A stretch of DNA of 64,000 nucleotides from positions 1 through 64,000 of the forward strand of contig JAJRWI010000044.1 of NCBI GenBank assembly GCA_024276825.1, in the 5' to 3' direction. A program made the position numbers and the translations under genes. Shown here piece by piece: positions 35,714 to 45,031 of the stretch. This DNA is from an archaeon. GTDB lineage: Archaea > Asgardarchaeota > Thorarchaeia > Thorarchaeales > Thorarchaeaceae. The notes under the pieces were generated by a model. It was not told where the DNA came from. It saw only the letters and a list, made by a program, of their open reading frames with translations, and ran no database searches. Every line of letters starts with the position of its first letter. Within the stretch, counting starts at the first letter, position 1.

Positions 35714-36487
35714 ATGACTGTCAGTGATATCGCAATTGTCACCGAGGATCCTAAGATCCTCTATTACACAGTAAGACTGCTGAGAAGACTAAACCTTCAG
35801 TTCATAGTTCTCACCCCAAATGAGGCTGATGTCACAATTGCAAAGGTGTTTATTTGCACTGCTGGTGAAGTATCTAAGTTTCATCACATTAGTCATGATA
35901 GGTTTGTACTAGTTAGCGACCCTTTGGAGCCAGATGTGACTGCTATTGAACTTGTAATGAAACTTCTTGACCTCCCTGCTCCCTACGAGATTGTTATCGG
36001 TGTTGACCCGGGCGTTCGGTTCGGTCTTGTTTTTGTGGCTGATGGGACACGTATCTATGGTGAAACCTGCTCAAGTCCATTCCAAGCTGCGAGATCAACA
36101 AAAAGATGGAGTGATTTTGTTCTTGCAAACTTGTCCAAATGTTCACTTATTGTTCGAGTAGGCACAGGTTCGAAACTCTACACAACACTATTTCTAAGGG
36201 CACTTCGTAGACTACATGACATCTTTCAGCTTGAACTTGTAGATGAACGCAACACCACTCATCCTGGCCAATCCGACCAATCTTCTGCATATCTTATCGC
36301 CTCACGTACTGGCAGATTACCGTCAAAGACAGATTACGAGCTTGATCAAAAGGATGGTTTCATTAAATCACTGATGCATCTTGTTGATGGTCTCACGGAA
36401 GGACATGTAAAGCTCTCTCGTGATGATGCGCGGGCAATACTTGATGATAGAACAAATCTGGAGAGATTTCTTGACGAACGCTTTTAA
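35714..36487 (+). CDS. Predicted RuvC/RNase H-fold protein
   Basis: A 257-residue protein. The N-terminal about 95 residues form an alpha/beta domain. From IVIGVDPGVRFGLVFV (about residue 93) it has the first strand and Asp of an RNase H/RuvC core, and LVDERNTTHPGQSDQSSAYLIAS resembles the DERxTT part of YqgF/RuvC-type resolvases. The C-terminal RDDARAILDD could supply another acid. It is divergent from radB with 53 nt between, and overlaps the XPD gene end by 4 nt. A junction or branched-DNA nuclease role is inferred only. Confidence 0.6.
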   Translation: MTVSDIAIVTEDPKILYYTVRLLRRLNLQFIVLTPNEADVTIAKVFICTAGEVSKFHHISHDRFVLVSDPLEPDVTAIELVMKLLDLPAPYEIVIGVDPGVRFGLVFVADGTRIYGETCSSPFQAARSTKRWSDFVLANLSKCSLIVRVGTGSKLYTTLFLRALRRLHDIFQLELVDERNTTHPGQSDQSSAYLIASRTGRLPSKTDYELDQKDGFIKSLMHLVDGLTEGHVKLSRDDARAILDDRTNLERFLDERF

Positions 36488-38409
36488 TGCTGAACCGAGA
36501 AGAATCCCTCAAAGCGATCTCTGACTAGTCCTGGATCATCTGGCACGACCTCAGTGACCTCCCTCAACCACAAGGGCATGAACCTCTGAAGGTACATCGA
36601 CGCAAATCGCTGATCCAGAAGAATTATTGCCCCCCTGTCCTCAAGTCTTCTCACTGGCCTGCCAGCAGCCTGAACTGCTCGGGTCATTGCAGGCATCACA
36701 TAGGCATATTCCTGTCCCTTCCCATTAAACCGCTTGTTATAATAATCTATCAATGACTTAGTACTATGAGTTGGTCTTGCATATGGGACTCCCACAACAA
36801 TCACACTGTTCATTGTACTGCCAGGAAAATCGCCCCCCTCTGAGTTTCGCCCTCCCTGTACTCCAAGCAAGACGGCCCCTTCACCCTCGCCCATTTTCTT
36901 GTATTCTTCAATTAACCTGTCATTCTCCGAGGTCTTCATCCCTTGTTTTTCAATGTACAACTTTTTTGCTAGCCGTTCTTCAAGTCCAGCACTCAACAGA
37001 GATTTTGCAACTGAATAACTTGCTGCGAATATTCCCGTATTGCCCGGAGTTGTGTGCGCAGCAGCCACACAAATATCGACCATGTGTTTGAAAGTTCTAG
37101 ATGTTCTATTGTTTAGTGAGGTGTCAAGTCCCTGAATGACAAGGCCCAGCCGATTACTGAGTGCAAATGGACTCTGGAACCGCCTTTTAATGGCTGTGGG
37201 TTTAAGGCCTAGCATCTCGGAATATGCATCAATTGGGCTTATTGTACCTGAAACAGCAACTGTGCTATGAACCGAGCGTAGTATCTTGTTAGTGACGTTA
37301 GTTGGATCCAATGCAATGATGTCTAACGACAATCTTCCCTTATTCGTCCTACCTGAAGATAGAACAAATGTGTAGTCATTACGGTCAGTAAAGTGTAACC
37401 ACTTTACCATGAACTCACCAACTCTGTGAATTGCTGATCTGGGAGTCTTTCCTGCTCTTAACAGACTCTTTTGAATGGTCTTCCCTAGCTTCTGCATGTG
37501 TGGGATTGGTTGTGCTGCGCACTCAGCCCCGAGCTTTGTTGCAATTGCATTGTAGACCTCTCTTGGGTTGACTGGAATCTCTTCCTCTGACTGTTTTTCG
37601 GACAACTCCAGAATATGTCTTGCAAGCCCTTTACAAAACTGTCGTGAAGTGGCATCATTATATGTACTAGCCTCCTTAATTGCTGCTCTGATTGTTCCAA
37701 TTGTCAGAGAATCACTAGCAGAGTCCAACGCTGTGGCAGGCACATTATGAGCTTCATCTTGAACCACTACTATCTTTGAAAGAGGGACATCTAGCTCAGG
37801 AATGAAGGTTTCCAGAATGAAAGGATCAAAGATATAAAGATAGGACAATGCTACCACATCCACAACCTTAGCCAACTGCTTTGCGAGTTCGTATGGGCAG
37901 TACCCCCTAATCCTTCCTATTTTCACTATATCCGGCGCAGTCATGACTCTGAAGGGCATATCTTCCAGAAGGTCCTCAGGGTTTCCTGCTATCCTCACAT
38001 TGTCGTAATAATCACACTTTCCTGAGCTCTTGAGGTGGCTGCATATCTCACTTACAGGAGCAAGACTCCCTGCATTGCTTAACAAGAACTCATTAAGGCA
38101 CATATGTGCCCTCCCACGAAATGATACTCCAGTCACATCCTGTTTCTCTGATATCTCCAACAATTCCTCTACTACCCTGTCAAGTTGCCTATGAGTTCTC
38201 GCACAGTAGAGAATCTTTCCATCATTCTCCTTGATCCATGGAAGCACTCCACACAGGGTCACACAGGTCTTTCCAAAACCATTTGGCGCTTCAATACACA
38301 CTTCTACACCCTGTCTTGTGCCCTGTTCAATCACACTCATCATTTCATACTGCCCATCTCTACTCTGTGCATATGGGAAGAAATCCTTTGCATTGAATCT
38401 GTCGGGCAT
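36484..38409 (-). CDS. xpd: XPD/Rad3-like Fe-S DNA helicase
   Basis: Superfamily 2 helicase of 641 residues, 5'-3' type used in repair. EAPNGFGKTCV is motif I (about residue 42), VVVQDEAHNVP is motif II (about residue 218), and LLGVQGGRNSEGGDFPG and AAGRPVRR are motifs V and VI. Four cysteines for a 4Fe-4S cluster are GRAHMCLN, EICSHL, SGKCDYY and RGYCPYE. Confidence 0.92.
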   Translation of the reverse strand: MPDRFNAKDFFPYAQSRDGQYEMMSVIEQGTRQGVEVCIEAPNGFGKTCVTLCGVLPWIKENDGKILYCARTHRQLDRVVEELLEISEKQDVTGVSFRGRAHMCLNEFLLSNAGSLAPVSEICSHLKSSGKCDYYDNVRIAGNPEDLLEDMPFRVMTAPDIVKIGRIRGYCPYELAKQLAKVVDVVALSYLYIFDPFILETFIPELDVPLSKIVVVQDEAHNVPATALDSASDSLTIGTIRAAIKEASTYNDATSRQFCKGLARHILELSEKQSEEEIPVNPREVYNAIATKLGAECAAQPIPHMQKLGKTIQKSLLRAGKTPRSAIHRVGEFMVKWLHFTDRNDYTFVLSSGRTNKGRLSLDIIALDPTNVTNKILRSVHSTVAVSGTISPIDAYSEMLGLKPTAIKRRFQSPFALSNRLGLVIQGLDTSLNNRTSRTFKHMVDICVAAAHTTPGNTGIFAASYSVAKSLLSAGLEERLAKKLYIEKQGMKTSENDRLIEEYKKMGEGEGAVLLGVQGGRNSEGGDFPGSTMNSVIVVGVPYARPTHSTKSLIDYYNKRFNGKGQEYAYVMPAMTRAVQAAGRPVRRLEDRGAIILLDQRFASMYLQRFMPLWLREVTEVVPDDPGLVRDRFEGFFSVQH

Positions 38410-38505
38410 AAGAACTCCATCTCGATTTCAAGAATAAAACCTTGATAATGCTGTTGTTCTGCTCTAGATTTATTACTATGAACACACTACTGCAACTGGC
38501 GAACA

Positions 38506-38853
38506 GTGTTGGAATTGGATGATATCACTGAATTCGAGTCCGATTTACTCAGCGGACATATCAAGGTCCGAATCATTGACATGGATAATGGTCTGTTAGT
38601 CATGATCACTGATTCTGACAAATTCAAACTTGGAGTTACCTCACTAGCGATTCCCTCAAGACCTGGCATGGACACACCAGTTTCCAGTGGAATATTTAGC
38701 CCCGGTTCTGATGATACCATGGTCAGAACAATTGCAGAAAGAATCAGTGCATGGACAAAGCGACCCTGTCTACTTGTAGTTCATGCAAAGAGCAAAGACC
38801 GAGAGTTCATGGTAGGAATACTCACTCTTCTTAAGAATCAGCTTCTGCAATAA
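38506..38853 (+). CDS. Possible PAC4-like proteasome assembly chaperone
   Basis: A 115-residue protein reading KVRIIDMDNGLLVMIT, then TSLAIPSRPGMDTPVSSGIF and TIAERISAWTKRPCLLVVHAK. The order of a beta pair, a small-Ala-Met/Ile-x-Arg strand, a P-V-S-T/S loop and an Ala-Arg-Leu helix followed by a strand is that of eukaryotic PAC4 (PSMG4). Similarity is judged by eye. Start is GTG 38506; a TATA-like GATTTATTA at about 38467 fits a very short leader. The 3' end overlaps the small zinc-protein gene by 23 nt, convergently. Confidence 0.5.
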   Translation: MLELDDITEFESDLLSGHIKVRIIDMDNGLLVMITDSDKFKLGVTSLAIPSRPGMDTPVSSGIFSPGSDDTMVRTIAERISAWTKRPCLLVVHAKSKDREFMVGILTLLKNQLLQ

Positions 38854-39064
38854 GATACTCAATCAGCTCTTTCACCCATCTTCCTGTTTCATCCAGTGCT
38901 TGAACCCTTTTCAGATAATCCTCCCAGCGAATGCCCAATGCTTGTTTCCAGTGTTCAAATGCACTCTTCAGGTTGTCCATTGCCCTACTATGATACTCAC
39001 AGTATTTTCCTGATTCCACTTTTGGCCTGCCACAGACAGGGCACTCACACACTCCACTCTCCAT
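38831..39064 (-). CDS. Small zinc-finger protein, 77 aa
   Basis: CECPVCGRPK and GKYCEYHSRAMDNL give a Cys-rich knuckle, followed by helices rich in Trp (FEHWKQALGIRWEDYL). Its start overlaps the topA 3' end by 20 nt, so it is translated from the same message. Function unknown; it could be an accessory of the topoisomerase. Confidence 0.65.
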   Translation of the reverse strand: MESGVCECPVCGRPKVESGKYCEYHSRAMDNLKSAFEHWKQALGIRWEDYLKRVQALDETGRWVKELIEYLIAEADS

Positions 39065-41153
39065 TGTTTACACCTGACCTTCTTCTCTTCTTATCTAAGA
39101 CTTTCAGATCTTCGGCTCTTCCAAGACATTTGGTCCAGTTAACACATGTTTCCCATGTCCTTCTGGAAACAATCTTTATCATCTGATGACCACAGAAGGG
39201 ACACTCCTTTTGAAGGGGCACAATCCTCCCCTTTTGCGGTAAGGGGAATGTCTGATCACACTTCTTGTCCCTGTAATTAGAGCACCCTATGAACCGTTTT
39301 CCAGTCTTGGGTGACTGGATTATCATCAGAGTGCCATCCTCACACTTTGGACATGGGCCAATCACCTCCTTCTCTCGCCAGTATCTTCTCAGGCCATTTA
39401 TCAGTGAAGCTCCTATCATTTCCTCCTTTGACTTGAAATCGTCCAGTATAATTGCAAGATCCCTCCTTGCTTTGGAGAGGACTTCATTACGAGTTCTCAC
39501 TCCCTTCTGAATAGCCTCCATTTCCAACTCTAAATGTCTTGTCATATCCACGGAGAGCACTTGCGGTGCATACTGTTTCAAGGTTTCATAAACAGCATAA
39601 CCCAATGTTGAGAGCTCAAAATTATCGCCAATCGTGTATCCCCGCGATTTCAAAGAATCAATTATCGATGACCTAGTGGCTTTGGTTCCTAGGTTCTCAC
39701 GTTCGAGCTTTTTCAACAGGCTAGAATGATTGTATCGTGCTGGTGGTGATGTGTATTGTTCATCTGCTGAAACATGAATCAGTTGTAATTCAGCATCCTC
39801 TGAAATCACAGGAATAATTACTTCTTTGGAATAGGCATAAGGAGAATAGTATTCCATCCACCCTCTCTCAATTATTCGCAAACCCCTAAGGAAGAGACCA
39901 TGACCACCACACTCCAAATCCACCCTCATGCTGGCTTTTTTGCTAGGCTTACCAAATAGAGCAAAGAATCGCTTTACGATGAGATCGAACAGCTTTCTCT
40001 CAGTTTGTGTCAATCTCCTTGTTGGTCGTTCCCCTGTGGGGTGAATTGCGGGGTGGGCCGGGTCATCTCTCTCTCCTTGGACTGGTTTGAGTTCTTCTCT
40101 CAGAATCTGTCGTGCAATCCCTTTGTAACTCCTCATGGATGATAGTCCGGTGAGTATTGCCTTGAGATCTATGGTTTTGGGAATCTTCTGACTGTTGGTT
40201 CGTGGATATGAAATCAGTGCATCTAAGTATAACTTCTGAGCAATAGCAAGGGTCTTGCTTGGCTTGTATCTAAACAGTCTGTATGCCTCTGTCTGCAACC
40301 CGCTAAGATTGAACGGCACAGGCGGGGGTTGAGTGATGATACTCTCTCTCACAGACTTGACGGTTGCATATTTGTCTTGTAAATCGCTGACGATTGAGTC
40401 AGCAGTACTCTTGCATATGACTCTCTTCTTCTGATACTCAATCTTGAACTCATGTCCGTCATGACTCCCGATGATGTTTATAATCCAAAAAGGAATGGGG
40501 ACAAACAGATTAGTGTCAATATTTCTCTCTGCCACAAAGGCGAGACTGGGGCCTTGAACGCGTCCTGTGGACACGATCTTGAACCAGCCAGATACATTTT
40601 TGATTGCTAGCGTCAGAGCTCTTGTCAAATTAATCCCATAGAGCCAATCAATCTCATGCCTTACTTGACCTGCCTCAATCATTGGGAAATCAAGAGTTGG
40701 TGATACTTTATCAAACGCACTTTCGAGTTCTACCTTCGTAAGTGTGGAAAACAACATCCTCTGGGCTTGATTAGGGTCTGTCTTGCATGCATATTTGAGA
40801 GTTAGATATCCAATAAGACTACCCTCTATGTCATAATCTGTTGCAACAACAAACCGATCGATTTCTTTTGAAAGGCGTGAGATGAGCTGAATGATTCTCT
40901 TGATGTTTGTTGCCTTCTTGTCCACTTCGTATTTGGGAACCCATTCCATATCCATTTTTGGATAATTCCACCCTTTCTCAGTCTGTTTGAGTTCATAGAG
41001 ATGTCCTAGAGCGTACACAACGACAAGCGAGTCACCACCTCGGTAACATTCAAAATAGGAGATCTTCTCCTTTTTCGTTTCTTTTGGACTTCCCTGTTCA
41101 TCCAGCGCCATTGCTATCTTTCTTGCAGCTGTTGGCTTCTCTGAAATGATCAT
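39045..41153 (-). CDS. topA: DNA topoisomerase I (type IA)
   Basis: Relaxes negative supercoils through a 5'-phosphotyrosine. From ATG 41153 the protein (about 702 residues) starts MIISEKPTAARKIA, the Toprim strand; ATDYDIEGSLIGYL supplies the acidic residues, and ALISYPRTNSQKIP holds the catalytic Tyr. The tail has three Cys-rich elements (GPCPKCEDGTL, IGCSNYRDKKC, KECPFCGHQ with TKCLGRAEDL). A TATA-like CTTTTAAG on the minus strand near 41211-41219 puts transcription downstream of the earlier ATG at 41198, supporting the later start. No reverse-gyrase helicase half is present. Confidence 0.93.
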   Translation of the reverse strand: MIISEKPTAARKIAMALDEQGSPKETKKEKISYFECYRGGDSLVVVYALGHLYELKQTEKGWNYPKMDMEWVPKYEVDKKATNIKRIIQLISRLSKEIDRFVVATDYDIEGSLIGYLTLKYACKTDPNQAQRMLFSTLTKVELESAFDKVSPTLDFPMIEAGQVRHEIDWLYGINLTRALTLAIKNVSGWFKIVSTGRVQGPSLAFVAERNIDTNLFVPIPFWIINIIGSHDGHEFKIEYQKKRVICKSTADSIVSDLQDKYATVKSVRESIITQPPPVPFNLSGLQTEAYRLFRYKPSKTLAIAQKLYLDALISYPRTNSQKIPKTIDLKAILTGLSSMRSYKGIARQILREELKPVQGERDDPAHPAIHPTGERPTRRLTQTERKLFDLIVKRFFALFGKPSKKASMRVDLECGGHGLFLRGLRIIERGWMEYYSPYAYSKEVIIPVISEDAELQLIHVSADEQYTSPPARYNHSSLLKKLERENLGTKATRSSIIDSLKSRGYTIGDNFELSTLGYAVYETLKQYAPQVLSVDMTRHLELEMEAIQKGVRTRNEVLSKARRDLAIILDDFKSKEEMIGASLINGLRRYWREKEVIGPCPKCEDGTLMIIQSPKTGKRFIGCSNYRDKKCDQTFPLPQKGRIVPLQKECPFCGHQMIKIVSRRTWETCVNWTKCLGRAEDLKVLDKKRRRSGVNNGEWSV

Positions 41154-41251
41154 TACTTTAGACAATTTATCTCGCCTCGCCTTGGTACAAATGCTCATAC
41201 CACGATAGTCTTAAAAGCAGACCGCAAAACACACGACTAGAGGTTTTAGAT

Positions 41252-41677
41252 ATGAAACCATGGTGGCCTAATATCATCATTAAACCAAAGGTCAGACTTG
41301 CAAGACCCAGATTTAAGTCGCTCTCACGACCTCCAGACTTTATACTGTTTGGCCTCTTAATGATAGCAGTATTCTTCGTACTTGGTGGCAACATATACTC
41401 ACTAGTAAAGACTCCTCCTGCCATTGCTGGGGGACCAGATGGGTCACCAATCCTGATTGCCCCAGGCATTGATTATCAACTTGGAATGGAGGGCATTGTT
41501 GCCTCTGTTGCAATGCTCACTGGCACAATAGGTCTTGGAATCATCTACTACTCATCAAAATATGTGTTTCAGCCGACTTATGCAACTCGTCTGCTTATCC
41601 TTGGCATAATAATGAGTGGTGTGGCCTTTCTAATTCTAGGCTACTTCTTTGGAGTCAAGCTGAGGCTATTCCAGTAG
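41252..41677 (+). CDS. OST3/OST6-like membrane protein (no thioredoxin domain)
   Basis: A 141-residue protein with three membrane helices: DFILFGLLMIAVFFVLGGNIY, EGIVASVAMLTGTIGLGIIYY and LLILGIIMSGVAFLILGYFF. The layout of RPP-helix, a loop with P-rich and SPI...YQLG sequence, a helix, and a close last helix resembles the membrane part of eukaryotic OST3/6 (TUSC3/MAGT1), without the lumenal oxidoreductase domain. OST3/6 homologs are reported from Asgard archaea. STT3 is encoded 3.4 kb away. The match is by eye. Confidence 0.5.
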   Translation: MKPWWPNIIIKPKVRLARPRFKSLSRPPDFILFGLLMIAVFFVLGGNIYSLVKTPPAIAGGPDGSPILIAPGIDYQLGMEGIVASVAMLTGTIGLGIIYYSSKYVFQPTYATRLLILGIIMSGVAFLILGYFFGVKLRLFQ

Positions 41678-41687
41678 CACAATTCAC

Positions 41688-42401
41688 CTAGACTATGAGG
41701 GAAACGGGAAGTTTTCCTCGCAGTCTAAGATCACTAATCAGCCTTTTGGCTATCACAAGCTTCTTCCTCTTTCTTTCATTTGCCAAGAAGTCGTCATTAT
41801 GCTCTGGCTTCGACCAATGTCCCACGATGTTTCCAAAGTCCATTCCAAGCAGAATGACACTTTTAGGATGATAGTGGGATGCAATATAGCACGCCCTGTC
41901 ACCGTCTGTGAATCCCCCCCAAAGATGCACATTACCAACTGGCTCAACCTGTGTGCTGCCCAAAACGTCACCTAGGTCTGGTACAACCGATTTTATCTTA
42001 CTGATATTATCGCCATGGGCATGGATTATACCAAGTGCTCCCTCTTCCATCATTTTACGAATATCTTCAATTTTCCCATCAAGGTCTGAAACAATGATAT
42101 CGCAGATCATATCCCTCTCGATAAATGCGGTGGTTGCACCATCTGCCGCAATGAAGGCTCTCCTCTTATTGATCCCCTCATTTTTAATCCAGTCTAGGCC
42201 TTTTCCCAATGATGGACCCGCCCCACAAATGACGATATCTTTCCCCTCTATATTTGACTTTAGTCTGCTCAGTAATACTGCTGTTTCTATATGTTCGATC
42301 AACATACTAAGAACTTTAGTGGCTCTTCTGTCCTCAGAAGGATTCAGGTTCAATTCCTGAACAATCTCAAAATATAGCGGTTGCCATTCTTCCCATCTCA
42401 A
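41688..42401 (-). CDS. mptE: 6-Hydroxymethyl-7,8-dihydropterin pyrophosphokinase MptE
   Basis: Archaeal DUF115-type enzyme that pyrophosphorylates the pterin alcohol for folate or methanopterin synthesis; 237 residues. VICGAGPSLGKGLDWI, AADGATTAF, IVSDLDGKIEDI, GIIHAHGDNI and GFTDGDRACYIA are family marks. It overlaps the DHPS-like gene by 4 nt, which makes the next product in the path. Confidence 0.92.
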   Translation of the reverse strand: MRWEEWQPLYFEIVQELNLNPSEDRRATKVLSMLIEHIETAVLLSRLKSNIEGKDIVICGAGPSLGKGLDWIKNEGINKRRAFIAADGATTAFIERDMICDIIVSDLDGKIEDIRKMMEEGALGIIHAHGDNISKIKSVVPDLGDVLGSTQVEPVGNVHLWGGFTDGDRACYIASHYHPKSVILLGMDFGNIVGHWSKPEHNDDFLANERKRKKLVIAKRLISDLRLRGKLPVSLIV

Positions 42402-43237
42402 TTAGGATCACCATCTCTTCTGAGTGCCTCACCAATCATTGATGCTATCTTTGCCTCTCTTACATCATGTGCTCTGATCATATGTGCCCCATTCACAACA
42501 GCTATTGCAGTGGCAGCAATTGTGCCCTCAAGTCTGTCTGCAGGGTCCGGCTGATTCAATAATGATCCGATGAATGCTTTTCGAGACACGCCTATCAAGA
42601 CTGGTTGTTCAAACATCAAAAACCTCTCAAGATGACTAATGATGGCGAAGTCGACCCCTGGGGGTCTTCCAAAGCCTATCCCTGGATCAACGATTATCTT
42701 GTCCCTGTCTATTCCCCCTTCAACTGCTCGTTGTATACCAACACCAATCACTTCTATTGTTTGGCCCATACTCGAGCAGGGTCCTCCACACTCAGCCATT
42801 ATTATCACTGGGACCCCCCTGTCTGCTACAAGCCTGATCATCCTGTCATCCTTTAGTCCTGATACATCGTTTACAAGTTGTGCCCCCATGTTAAGAGCAA
42901 TCTCAGCAACAATAGGAGACCTTGTATCTATTGAAACCGGTAGAGTCGTGTTATCACATATAATCTTCATGTATTGTCTGACCCGCTCAATCTCTGTCTT
43001 CACCGAAACTGCACGGTCCCCATAATAGTTACTAGGAGCTGTGGATGCAGCACCAACATCAATAATGTCTGCCCCCTCCTTCTCCATCTTCTCTAATATA
43101 TCTGGAATCACCCACTTGTCATCAGCGACAGAGCCCACATAAAACGACTCGGGTGAGAGATTAATGACTCCCATGATTCGTACTGGGTTATGACCTCCAA
43201 TTCTTGTGTTACCAATGGTTATGATATGGCTCTTCAC
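42398..43237 (-). CDS. folP: Dihydropteroate synthase-like protein
   Basis: TIM-barrel enzyme joining dihydropterin pyrophosphate to an aminobenzoate-type ring, 279 residues. IMGVINLSPESFY, GADIIDVGAASTAP, SIDTRSPIVAEIAL, LVNDVSGLKD, VDPGIGFGRPPG, VLIGVSRKAFIGSLL and IRAHDVREA are all intact. Coupled to mptE. Whether the end product is a folate or a methanopterin is not decided by the sequence. Confidence 0.92.
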   Translation of the reverse strand: MKSHIITIGNTRIGGHNPVRIMGVINLSPESFYVGSVADDKWVIPDILEKMEKEGADIIDVGAASTAPSNYYGDRAVSVKTEIERVRQYMKIICDNTTLPVSIDTRSPIVAEIALNMGAQLVNDVSGLKDDRMIRLVADRGVPVIIMAECGGPCSSMGQTIEVIGVGIQRAVEGGIDRDKIIVDPGIGFGRPPGVDFAIISHLERFLMFEQPVLIGVSRKAFIGSLLNQPDPADRLEGTIAATAIAVVNGAHMIRAHDVREAKIASMIGEALRRDGDPN

Positions 43238-43321
43238 CTGCCCTTACCTCGATGTTTGTGGTCAGATAGAAGGAAATAAAATCTTGGTATATTGTCAAAG
43301 CCCAGCTCAAAGGTGAATAAA

Positions 43322-44470
43322 ATGACTGACAGCCTCGAACGAACACACCTGTTTGAATGGCACAAGTCCAATGGTGATGTGATACCATTTGCTGGCTGGG
43401 AGATGCCAGTAAGATATTCCGATATCAGGACTGAACACATGACAGTACGAGATCATGTGGGAATATTTGATACTACCCACATGAGGCGTTTCTGGATAAC
43501 AGGTCCTCAATCTCTAGAGTTTCTTCAGTACCTGACAACTAATAACGTGAGAAAACTGAGCGTTAATGGTGGACACTATTCAACCTGTCTAAATGAACAT
43601 GGCGGGACTCGCGACGATCTCATGTTATATCGTGTTGGTGAGAATGAGTATGTCTGGGTCACAAATGCCAGTAATGGCGAGAAGATCTGGGAACATTTAA
43701 ACAAGCATGCATCGAAATTTGATGTTCATGTGAATGACCGGTCCAAAGAGGTTGTCATGATTGCAGTTCAAGGACCGAAAGCACTGGCTCTATTGTCAAA
43801 GTTGGCTGGTCGTGATGTGAGCGATCTTCCGCGATTCAGCTGTAACAGAATCGACCTTGCAGGTCGTGATTGCTACTTATGTCGAACTGGATATACTGGT
43901 GAAGATGGCGGTGAGATTCTCCTACTGGACACTCCATTCACTGACACTGGCAAGAAGAAGGCAATTGCATTCTGGGAAGAGATACTCAAACAAGGCGAAG
44001 AGTTCAATGTAACACCCTGTGGTCTTGGAGCACGTGACTCACTTCGTCTTGAGGCTGGTCTTGTTTTATATGGACATGAATTAAATGAAGACACATCACC
44101 TATCGAGGCCGGAATACCCTATGCTGTGAAGTTTAAGGTGGATCCCCACTACATTGGCTATGATGTGGTAAGAAGCCACAAGAAGGAGGGCACAATCAGA
44201 AAGACACGAATCGGTCTTATCATGATTGATAAAGGTATTCCTAGACAGGGTTATTCAATACTCCTCAAGGGCGAGAATGTCGGCGAAGTGACAAGTGGAG
44301 GCATGTCTCCTATACTGCACAATGGCATTGCTCTTGGCTTTGTGAAGCCCAATATAGTTGAGATTGATGATGTGGTAGAGATCGATATTAAGGGCAGAAT
44401 TCGTAAGGCTCGCGTGTCAAATTGGCCATTCTATGACACCGATAAATATGGTGACAGGAGAGTTGAATAA
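43322..44470 (+). CDS. gcvT: Glycine cleavage system T protein
   Basis: Aminomethyltransferase that moves the methylene from H protein-bound glycine to a tetrahydropterin. From ATG 43322 (GGTGA upstream) the protein has 382 residues: FAGWEMPVRYSD, GIFDTTHMRRFWITGP, MIAVQGPKAL, RTGYTGEDGGEIL, CGLGARDSLRLEAGL and EVTSGGMSPILHNGIALGF. The gene is divergent from the pterin genes and followed by gcvH. No gcvP is in the window. Confidence 0.95.
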   Translation: MTDSLERTHLFEWHKSNGDVIPFAGWEMPVRYSDIRTEHMTVRDHVGIFDTTHMRRFWITGPQSLEFLQYLTTNNVRKLSVNGGHYSTCLNEHGGTRDDLMLYRVGENEYVWVTNASNGEKIWEHLNKHASKFDVHVNDRSKEVVMIAVQGPKALALLSKLAGRDVSDLPRFSCNRIDLAGRDCYLCRTGYTGEDGGEILLLDTPFTDTGKKKAIAFWEEILKQGEEFNVTPCGLGARDSLRLEAGLVLYGHELNEDTSPIEAGIPYAVKFKVDPHYIGYDVVRSHKKEGTIRKTRIGLIMIDKGIPRQGYSILLKGENVGEVTSGGMSPILHNGIALGFVKPNIVEIDDVVEIDIKGRIRKARVSNWPFYDTDKYGDRRVE

Positions 44471-44480
44471 CTCCCAAAGG

Positions 44481-44489
44481 GATTTATAG
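44481..44489 (+). promoter_or_regulatory. TATA box of gcvH
   Basis: GATTTATAG lies 36-44 nt before the gcvH ATG, so gcvH can be transcribed separately from gcvT. Confidence 0.45.
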
Positions 44490-44524
44490 GATAATAACTC
44501 AGAATCTAGTGCTGGTGGACTCCC

Positions 44525-44926
44525 ATGTCTGAAGGAAAAAACGTTATCGAAGGGCTATATTATAGCAAGGACCACGAGTGGGTCAAGGTTGAATCAGATG
44601 ATTTGGTAATTATTGGAATCACGGACTTCGCACAACACTCACTCCATGAGATAACCTATGTTGAAGTTTCGGAAGTGGGAACAACACTAAATGCAGGTGA
44701 CGAATGTGGACTTGTGGAGTCCATGAAGGCCTCATCTGAGATATTCACCCCCCTTTCTGGAGAAGTCATTGAGGTCAACCCTGCTCTAGAACTGTCACCT
44801 GAAGTGGTCAACGAGTCACCCTACGATAAGGGCTGGCTGATGAAAATGAAGCCCTCAAATCTGCAAGAAGAGATTGCATCACTCATGGATGCCAAAGCAT
44901 ATAGTGACTACATCGACTCTCTCTAG
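44525..44926 (+). CDS. gcvH: Glycine cleavage system H protein
   Basis: Lipoyl carrier of 133 residues. KDHEWVKVE, IGITDFAQHSLHEITYVE and GLVESMKASSEIFTPLSGEV with the lipoyl lysine are conserved; YDKGWLMKM closes the fold. Confidence 0.96.
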   Translation: MSEGKNVIEGLYYSKDHEWVKVESDDLVIIGITDFAQHSLHEITYVEVSEVGTTLNAGDECGLVESMKASSEIFTPLSGEVIEVNPALELSPEVVNESPYDKGWLMKMKPSNLQEEIASLMDAKAYSDYIDSL

Positions 44927-45031
44927 ATAGCAATGATGTAAAGACTCGCTGTACATCATTACAACCAACAGCAACCTTTTTAGCGGAACCAAGATTGACT
45001 CGGATGAAATGAGTCAAAAGGAGCCCTACCT

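Noticed and set aside
39045..41153. Reverse gyrase
   Set aside because: Only the topoisomerase IA half is present, with no helicase domain attached.
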